From positions 4,047,896-4,111,895 of the forward strand of contig JALIRH010000043.1 in the NCBI GenBank assembly GCA_023055505.1: a stretch of DNA of 64,000 nucleotides, read 5' to 3'. The notes under the pieces were generated by a model that saw only the letters and a list, made by a program, of their open reading frames with translations, did no database searches and was not told the origin of the DNA. This stretch comes from Callipepla californica brunnescens (taxonomy: Eukaryota; Chordata; Aves; Galliformes; Odontophoridae). The position numbers and the translations under genes were made by a program. Of the stretch, positions 56,068 through 64,000 are shown piece by piece; positions within the stretch are counted from its first letter, which is position 1, and the number at the start of each line of letters is the position of its first letter.

Positions 56068-58996
56068 TCGCTTTTTTTTTTTTTTTTTTTCCCTTTCTCT
56101 TCCAGTTAACTTTTCTTCTCGGGCCTTTAATACCGCCCAGATTAGCAGCAGTTCCCTCAGCGATGTCCCGGACCTGGGCTCAGATGTGTGCCGTGGTTTT
56201 CATGCACTGCTTCGTTTTGCATCGCTCACGGCTCCAGCTGCTGAGTGCTGTTGGGAGCACTGTGCTGTGTGTCCGAAGTCTGAGAGGCGTCTTAGGACCG
56301 AAGCAGCCTGCAGCTGATGGTGGGGCAGCCAGCTGGGGCTGCTGGAAGGCCTTCAGCTCGTTATCCCTAAGCGTTGGGTATTTGATCCCTGCAGGGTGCT
56401 CATACCTGGGTTCGTTTTACACCTCTGGCCTGCGTGTAGCACGGCCTGCAGCTCCGGGTGATACAGTTACAGTTGTTTCACTTTGTAAGGCTTAGTCCCA
56501 AAGCTTTTGTTGCTGTAACCCAAGGAAAGTGGAAGTAAGTAAAACGTATTATGAAAGCTGCTGAAATGCATTATTTTCTGCAGCTTTTTCCTTTGTCCTG
56601 GGGCAGTTTGTCCTGTTTTTCTGCATATCGTATGTTATTGTTGTAAACAGATCACAGTTATTCAGAGTAGTTCCTTATTGGGAATGGCAAAACTGCTGTG
56701 GGAATTTCATTTCGCTCAGCTGTCTTAATGACACTCGCAGACATGACATATTTTTGAGGTGATGTGGGCAACTCGCTCCTTCCTGCTGTCAGGAAGTCCT
56801 GAGCAATCAGTTGTGTTCATATTTGGCAGCTACAGCGGCCCTGTACCTCGTTGTCATGCTTTTATTGTTATTGCTTTCGTGTTTGGGCGATACTCATCGG
56901 TGTATGTCTGAAGTCCTGCAAATGAAAAACCTTGTATCTGGAACGGTTTCTTTTGACCTGGCTGGATTTTGTTACACTGAATGTTCGCAGGAATGATTCC
57001 TAACTTACTGTCTTTAATGGCAGGTGGCGTTGCTTGTCTGAATTCTTTACACAGATGTAAACATATCAAGCTATCATATAATCTAGTCTGGGAACTTTAA
57101 ATGCAAACCTGGGGAATGTCTTTGCATCACACGGTGTGAGTTTGGAGCATGTCACACAGCAGTTCTGCCTGTGTATCCCAGTTCCACGATTGAGGGACAT
57201 CTGTGCATTGTGTGTAGCTTCTAACAGATGTGCTCAACTTTGTGCTACTTCTTCAGGTATACAGAGGTTTTGGAGTACAAAGGATTCTCCTGACCTGCTC
57301 TTGATGTTTTTCAGTGTAGAACTTCAGTTTTGATTAAATACTGTAGATAACTAATGAAAGTTTTTCATTGTAGACCTGCCTTCCAGCATATTACTTGCCA
57401 TACAGAACCTGTGTCTCCTTTGCTGTCCAGTTGGAGCACAACGGCTGTACTTAAGTGCAGATCCTGTTTGCAGTTATTGCTGTGTCTGTTAAGTACAACG
57501 CTTCTGTGTGTTTGTTTTCAACGTGTACTTATGGCAAGAAGAATACATGTTGTCTATAAATTGTTACAATTGAACAGATTCCTCATTTTCACTGCATTAT
57601 GTCTGCATTGTTTCCGCTGCAGGCTGTTGTATCTGCTCGGTGATTTGAAATGGTTCTGAAGGGAGTGAACAGCACTGGTGCTGAAGTCTGTTCACACCAG
57701 AAGTAAATTTCTTACACAAACACTAGTTTCTGGCGTGACTTGGATTCTATAGACTCTAGTTTTTGAGTAAAAGCTCATTGTGTGCACAAATTAAGAAGTT
57801 GGTGTTCTGAAACTTGGGTTCTCTGTGATACCTTCTAAAGCTGTATTTCTGCATCTTCTAAGCAGCACAAAGTGAGCAGGAAAGTTAATTGGTTGAGTTA
57901 AAGAAATCATGTCAGGCTGAGGCTAAAGTATTTCATTTTCTTACTTTTTAAAATTTTTGAATGCTTACATTCGAAATTCTTAATACTGTTTTTTGAGTAA
58001 TGCTGTTCTCCTCCTTGGGGGTGTTCAGGGACGGATGGGATGGGGGTCTAGGCAACCTGATCTAATGGGAGGGGGGTTAGAATGAGGTGATTTCTAAGGT
58101 CCCTTCCAAACCACTCTGATTCAGTGGCACTTATGTCCTGTTAAGATCTGGTGGGAGCTGGATTGGTTGACAAGTAGTTTTCACTTCTCATTGTTTACTT
58201 TTGACTTATTAGAGCTACTGTCCTAAAACATCTAGAATAGCCTCCCTTAACTATTTGTTGGAAGGCACAGCAGCTTTGAATTTGCATTGCCCAAGAATTA
58301 TATTATTTGAGGGGTAGAGAGTAAAAAGTGTTGGTTATGTGAGTGCTTAGATACAGCATCATTTTACTGAAATTCTTACAGTGCAAAAGTACAAATATGG
58401 TGTACCAACACATTATTTGTCTAAAAGTTGTTGAAGTATGGTAGGTTAAGGAAAAAACAGAGTGGATATCTGGTCTGGAGCATCACAAGAACATCGAGCA
58501 GGCAGAACTTCTTGGTAAAGAGTTTCAGCGTCTGAAGTCATAAGCTTTGGTTGTGCTGCATACAGAAACGTGGCAGAGAGTAGTGTGTTGTGGTGATATA
58601 AGTTGTCTCCTGCTAGGATATCATTGTTAGAATACAGGGTGTAGCACTGATTCTGTGAGTGCCAGTGTGTGCTCGTAGGACTGTCCTGCAAGTAACACGA
58701 GTAGCTGAAGTCTTGAAAGTTTTGATTTTTGTTTGGAATTTATAAAAACTACTTTCTGAGGGGCGGTACAGCACTGATAGAATGTCAGTGTACTTAATAT
58801 GTCTGATTATCTTTCATTGTTTGCAGTGAAGGTGAACGGCCGAGTCAGAATGAAAAAAGGAAAGAGAAAAGTGTCAAAAGAGGAGGAAATCGCTTTGAGC
58901 CATATGCTAATCCCGCTAAAAGATACCGAGCTTTTATTACAAATATTCCATTTGATGTGAAGTGGCAGTCTCTGAAAGACCTGGTCAAAGAGAAAG
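55581..58996 (+). CDS. HNRNPM: Heterogeneous nuclear ribonucleoprotein M, 5' part (exons 1-2)
   Basis: Exon 1 is 55581-55708 and exon 2 is 58827-58996. They join across codon 43, and exon 2 leaves in phase 1, so the gene continues past the window. Exon 1 encodes an Ala/Pro/Gly-rich low-complexity N-terminus of 42 residues. Exon 2 encodes a basic stretch followed by RGGNRFEPY (residues 61-69), which fits the basic PY-type nuclear localisation signal described for hnRNP M. It then starts RRM1 (YRAFITNIPFD, residues 76-86, the RNP2 strand). The next RRM1 exon was not found up to 64000. hnRNP M binds GU-rich pre-mRNA and regulates alternative splicing in the nucleus. The start ATG is in strong context (A at -3, G at +4). 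Confidence 0.94.
56032..56091 (+). repeat. T-rich simple sequence (T and TTTG runs)
   Basis: Two T runs separated by TTTG-type units at the start of HNRNPM intron 1. It may be the degenerate tail of a retrotransposed sequence, but no body is visible. Confidence 0.85.
58018..58135 (+). mobile_element. CR1 3' fragment
   Basis: GTCTAGGCAACCTGATCTAA and TCTAAGGTCCCTTCCAAACC are a standard CR1 3' tail, in HNRNPM intron 1. Confidence 0.75.
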
Positions 58997-61900
58997 GTAA
59001 AGTAGAACTAAGTTTGATCAAGTGATGTCTGTCGTCTGACTTGTTGCTAACTTTGTAAACTTAACAGTTGAAGTTCTGGGTGGACTTACGGAACCGTGAG
59101 TTTTGCAGAAGGTCTCCTTGAAGCCTTTTTTTGGTGCTGCGCAGTGTTGTTCTCTGGCAGCCTTCCAGACGGGGAGCTCTTTTATAGGCGTGTTGGCATT
59201 TTTTTAATAGTGCTTCATCAGAGATTATAGAGAGCATTGGTCTCGTTGGTGGGGAAAAAAGTAGAGGTTTTTTTCAGGTTCTAGTCTCGACATGCAGCAA
59301 AACTTTTCTGAAGAATTTTATTTTCTCTTGGTAATGAAGCTAGTTATATAAAACTGAGATGGCATGTGTGTTTATACATGTGTGTGTCCAAACTTTGTAG
59401 TGATTTGGGCTTAAGAGAAACATCCACGTTGCCATTTGATAGCAGTAAAAATGTATTTAGGGGTGACCTGCAAAGGAGAAAAATCAGGTTTATGCCTTGG
59501 CATGTACCTCAGCATTGGTAGGGCTTTGGAAATCAAGTTTGTTCTTCTCTCCATCCCTGGTTCTCTTTAACTTACAACTGTGGATGGGAGCCTTCTTAGT
59601 TTGCAGGCCTTAGAATCTTAATCTCTTCAAGATGATGATGAAATTGAGTTGATTACTCTCAGGTGGTGATAAGCCTAAGTGCATATTTTTTGGCTCAATT
59701 AGAGTTATTTCTTCATGTTGGTGCCCGGCCTGCAGATTTTGAAGTCACTTTGGAAATGCAGTGGATTGGCCAGAAAATACTTGGCTTCCCCATTGTTTAA
59801 AATGTCTCAGACCGTGCTAGGAGAAACTAATGTAACCATTCCTCTTGTGGGTCACTTCTAAAATACATATTATCAGCCTAACGAAGTAGAGATCAATGTT
59901 CACTGTTGTTTGAACTAGATAAGGAATGATGGTTAATGAGTTTGTGAGTTGTGGCCTGAAGAACTGGGAAAAAAGTTTCCAAAAGGGTTTTCCAGTGTCT
60001 GTTTTTGGAGGCAGAATGGAGCTGCTGAGTCTGTGTAATGAACTTAAGGACTGTAAGCCCTGACAAACTGCCATAGTTAGAGGATGTGAGATGCTGACAC
60101 TTGAGATGCAGCCTGTGGTTTCCTGAAGTATGGAGACTGCAGTCTTAAGAGACTGCTTTACTAGGCCCTTATTCTGCATGGTCCCTTGCTTTAAACTATG
60201 CTTTCACTTTGCTACATAAGATACCTTGGTTAATAGGAGTATCTGTTCGTGAAGATGTCTAATTTTAAGTACTATGTTGAATTCCCTTCCAAGTGTTTTG
60301 TGGTTTCTCTCCAGTTCACGTGGATGGAAAAGTCCGATGTGAGATTGTTTCCTGCCTTGCTGTTCAGCTGCTCATTCCAGCAGATACTCCTAGGGGAACA
60401 TTGAAACCTCTTCATTCTGTCTGCAGGGTTGATAAGCTAAATATTGAGAAGCATTGTTCTTGGTTTTTGGGACTGCTTCTTAAAACATAACAGTTTAGAT
60501 TTGCTGTGTAGTTGTGATTCATTCTAATTAGTTCCTGACTTCTTCCAAATTGGTGCTTTTGTGCTGTGCTTGAACTCGCTGAATCGGTGCTTCTTGATTG
60601 AAGGCATAGTAGTTCCAAGAACCAGGAATGTAGCCGAGGAAAAATCTAAATGTTAGAATTCTTGGTTTGCGAGTGTAAGAATTACAGGCCAAATGTTCAA
60701 GGCTGTGAGAGCATGTGAAATGGATTTGTACACAAAGGGTAAACGTAGGTGATTCATGGCTGCTGCGTTGCTTGGCAGTCGTAAAGACTGAAGCTGTTAG
60801 CAGCGATGGCGTAGCAGGTGACCGAGCCGAGGAGTTCACCTCCATCGGCTGTTTTGCGTCACTAAGTATGGGTTAGGAGACATGAGCTTTGGAGGTCTGA
60901 TATTTCTACGATGTGGTTTTTTCAGATGCGCACATCTGAAATCTTCTAAAGGTGATATCTCTCTCAAGAGCAATGCCTTAGTTCAGTCATTTGAGTGTAT
61001 TTGTTGGTGAAACTCAATTACGGGTATGCAGTATTAAAAAAATTATTAACAAAATTAAAGAGCGTTCTTGTTTGCAACTCCCTTGTTCGTACTGGCTGAC
61101 AGGCACAAAGTTACACTAAATGGACAGAAGTGGCATTGTTAACTGGTAATTGGCAGGTGGCTTCAGGAGGATGAGGCAGCAGTTCTTCAGAATGTAAGTG
61201 GAATCTAAAGGTAAATGTGATTGAATACTTAATACTGGTCTTAATCTGTCCCCCAGTAAATGTCTCTGTCTTGGAGAGCTAAATGGTAATACTTCGTGAC
61301 AGCTGGTATACATTATGCAGTACTGCATGATTACAAGAAATTGAATTTGATATGTTTATAGATACCTTTAGGAAGTATGGAATTTTGTATTTAAAACCTT
61401 TTCCTTGTCAAGAGTAGCAGGATGGCATGCATTCCATGGAGGAATGTTAACTATAAATGATAGCTGTGTTCTGCTCTGTTGCAAACTAGGTGCAGTTAAG
61501 CCTGTGCTCACGTCACATTTAAAGGTTTCAGGACACCCTAGGGAGTAGTTGTATTAGAATGATTGTAACCACTTACAGAGCCAGATGTGTAGTGTCTTGC
61601 AGACATGTTTAACACTTCATATCTGAATCTAGATATGTGAACAGATTTGAGGAGAAAAAAAACAATGCTTTTTGCATATTCAACTTTATATGAAAAAAGG
61701 CAACTACTGAATGCCATGTGTAATCTTCTCCTTTCTTGCTCCACCTCCTGAACTTGTTAGGATCTTTGTGGCATCTTAAAGATACAGCTGAAGCCTCTTG
61801 TTACTGTAGTTGACCCCAGATACTGTACAGCATTTTCATCATTATGATTGTACCAGCTGTTGCTCTCATGCTTCAAGGCATCTCTTCCTGGAGGGCTACA

Positions 61901-62413
61901 TGGGCTTCAGAGCTTGAGAACTGCAGAATCAGATTGTCAGTGTGCTTTCGGACTGAAATTTTTGATGGGCAAAGAGAAAAGGATCTGACTTTTCCCTGCC
62001 CTTGTTTTCAGTTGCTGTGCTAGTGAGTTCTTAACATCTTCTCACAAAAGGGTTTCTTCTCCTATCTCAGTTAACTTAAAAATGGATCATGTGCAGTCCT
62101 CTCAACCTATTTCCTTTCTGAACTGTTTCCATCATTTTTCAACATCAGGTACTACCTTTTACTAGTCAATTTATTTTTAAAACTGAATCTCAAACTGCAG
62201 CTAGCAACACTTCAGTGCTCTTCTTTGTCCACAGGGAAGTAGAATTTAATGAATGTCAGTAAAATGTGTTGTGTGAGAATCAAGCTGTTATTCCACAGCA
62301 TTCCACAAGGGGATTACAACTTGTGGATTGAGAGAAAACTGTTCATTAAGAGAGAAAAAGGAAGTGGGGAAAAAATGGTGGTAGTTACGACAATAATAAT
62401 AATGACATTACTT

Positions 62414-62937
62414 AGGTTGCTCTGAAAATAATGCCTCATTTATTTCCCTGGAAATTACAGCACTTACAAAAACCATAAAAATGCTATTTCATAGGGCAAA
62501 TTTTCAGCTGGAAAGCAAGGGTTTTCAGCATAGTTGTCACCATTAGTTACGCGTTTTCACCATCAATAAGCAAGAACCTGCAAGCTATGCTTGTTCACAT
62601 GTGCGCTGATGGAGGTAACCCACTGTCACTGCTGCTGAAATGCACCACTCTCTGTGCTGCATCCACTGGTTGGTCTCCATAAACGTTCTGCAAGTGTGAA
62701 TGAATGTCACTGGGTGCCATTTGTTTTGCATGGAGGAATGCATGATGCCCCTTTCCTTCATCAGCACTCCCATGTTAGACCCATCCTGTCAGACTGCCCC
62801 TCTGCCATCTGTCACACGGCAGCAGGATATGGGGTGTTGGTGGGAAGGTTCAATCTCTACTGCCAACTCTCCAACATCTTCCTCTGACATTGTGGGCTAT
62901 CACCATAAAATAAGAGAGACTACCTCCAGAGTAGCCC
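62414..62937 (-). mobile_element. Non-autonomous Galluhop-like mariner, copy B
   Basis: The left terminus (GGTTGCTCTGAAAATAATGC) and a degraded right terminus (about 62907-62936) flank about 0.5 kb. The interior matches copy A in the opposite orientation, including the segment around GCATCCACTGGTTGGTCTCC. No transposase ORF is intact. It lies in HNRNPM intron 2. Confidence 0.78.
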
Positions 62938-63164
62938 TTGTGCGTACAAAGAGGTGATGAGCAGCATGGTTCTCACTGCCCTCCAACCAATGCCAGTTTC
63001 CATGCAGCTGCTGTCTGCCCAGCCATCTTCCTTCCGTTCTGTAGTGTTTTTTCTTTTTTCAATGCTGGTATGAAAGATCCCAGTGTCCAGTTTAGGACAG
63101 CTGTCTTTGTTCTGTCCCTTCACTAAGAGGGCAATTCCAGAAGCTGAGACGACCTTGGCTATGT

Positions 63165-63297
63165 GTGGCACTGCTCAGCAACAACTGAAGCATCAAGGTG
63201 TTATCAACGTTGGTTTTTTTTTTTTCCTAAAGCCAAAACACAGCATCGTGCTAGATGCTATGAAGGAAAAATGAACTGTGGCTCGGACAGTACTGGT
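63165..63297. mobile_element. ERVL-like LTR end
   Basis: CACTGCTCAGCAACAACTGA, GTGTTATCAACGTTGG and AGCCAAAACACAGCATCGTG match the same family as 48195-48278 and the right part of the remnant at 22725-23095. Confidence 0.5.
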
Positions 63298-64000
63298 GTA
63301 CTTTGTTTCTGATCAAAGCTGAAAATGTACTGCAGTAAGTTATTAAAAGGCAAGTAGAGATGTAGTTTTGTGCATTTTTTTCATCAGTGTTGGAAAGAAC
63401 TTTCACAATTCAAAACTTGGTATTTCTCAAACATACGTGAGTGCTGTCTAAAATCTGTGTCATGAATTTACATGCATTGTGACTGCACCGAGCTAGTCTT
63501 GCCAACTTGCTTGGATATGAGACTGTTCACATCAAGACATCTGAGTGTTTTTAGAAATACAAGCTAGTAGCTGAGAGCTGCAGTGATTGCAACCCTATAA
63601 CTTCTGTTTGTTTTCTTTGGCATAGTTTTTGCCATTCAGTACTTAATTTGTGCAGTCAGTAGGTTGTATTTGTAAACTTTAGATCTTTTAAATCTAGCTG
63701 TGTACCAAATAGCACTCATAGCTCGATCTCTAACTAATGTTTAAGCCTGATTTCTGCATACAGTGCTTCAATGAAATGTATTGAGAAACCATTATCAGTG
63801 GAATTTGGTACCTCATAATAGGGCTTAGAAAGTGCAAATTTATGTTATTCTGTTTTTTTTTTTTTTTAAGCCAAACTAAATTTGGTATTTCTGCCTCGAT
63901 AGTTAAATGTAATGCAAATACTGCCATTTTACTAAGAACAGAAACTGTGCTTGGTGCTCTTGAGCTGTGTGCCTCCTTGTTCAAGAGGTGGTACAATCAG

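Larger units (their letters stand above)
55709..58826 (+). other. HNRNPM intron 1
   Basis: The intron opens with about 120 bp of CpG-rich sequence. It then has T-rich tracts (56032-56090), followed by mostly unique sequence. A CR1 3' fragment lies at 58018-58135. No alternative exon was recognised. Confidence 0.65.
58997..64000 (+). other. HNRNPM intron 2, running off the window
   Basis: Five kilobases with no recognisable exon. It contains an inverted Galluhop-like mariner copy (about 62414-62937), an ERVL-LTR-like end (about 63165-63297) and short T runs near 63215 and 63855. The rest is unremarkable AT-rich unique DNA. Confidence 0.65.

Noticed and set aside
1..64000. CRISPR array, operon, tRNA or rRNA gene, or prokaryotic defence system
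   Set aside because: None seen. The spliced vertebrate genes and CR1 content make bacterial systems implausible, and the only regular array is the pentamer satellite, which has no spacer structure.

Overview
This window looks like vertebrate nuclear DNA from a bird, most likely a galliform such as chicken. Its genes are split by GT-AG introns. It holds more than twenty CR1 LINE fragments, most of them 5'-truncated, two copies of a Galluhop-type mariner, and scattered pieces that resemble avian ERVL LTRs. Genes are compact and housekeeping promoters are CpG-rich. From memory, SPPL2B, LSM7, CERS4 and HNRNPM all lie on human 19p13, which fits avian microchromosome 28; this assignment was not checked against any database.

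Layout. Positions 1200-27494 hold SPPL2B on the minus strand (15 coding exons, 596 aa, an intramembrane aspartyl protease). A 182-bp CpG-rich divergent promoter separates it from LSM7 on the plus strand (4 exons, 103 aa, an Sm-like RNA-binding subunit). Next on the plus strand is a three-exon BTB-BACK-Kelch gene (34858-39118, 549 aa) that I could not assign to a named family member. It converges on a ceramide synthase gene, probably CERS4, on the minus strand (40461-49551, 10 coding exons, 351 aa). About 6 kb upstream of CERS4, on the plus strand, lie the first two coding exons of HNRNPM (55581-58996), whose remaining exons lie beyond the window. The reading frames of the four complete genes close exactly across every splice junction, and their lengths agree with known orthologs where I recall them.

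Between CERS4 and HNRNPM is the most unusual structure: a 1,760-bp array of about 352 pentamers of the form CYRKG. It keeps a perfect 5-bp phase from end to end and matures into a 40-bp higher-order repeat that stops about 210 bp before the HNRNPM start codon. It is open in all three plus-strand frames and so produces long cysteine-rich ORFs that I regard as artefacts. The HNRNPM promoter beside it carries exact matches to the TCTCGCGAGA (BANP/CGCG) element and to the NRF1 consensus.

The five genes do not form one pathway. SPPL2B cleaves membrane stubs, LSM7 and HNRNPM act in RNA decay and splicing, CERS4 makes ceramide, and the Kelch protein is probably an adaptor or structural protein. I saw no prokaryote-type system, CRISPR array, tRNA or rRNA gene. 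The findings concern repeats, promoter architecture and start-site choice.
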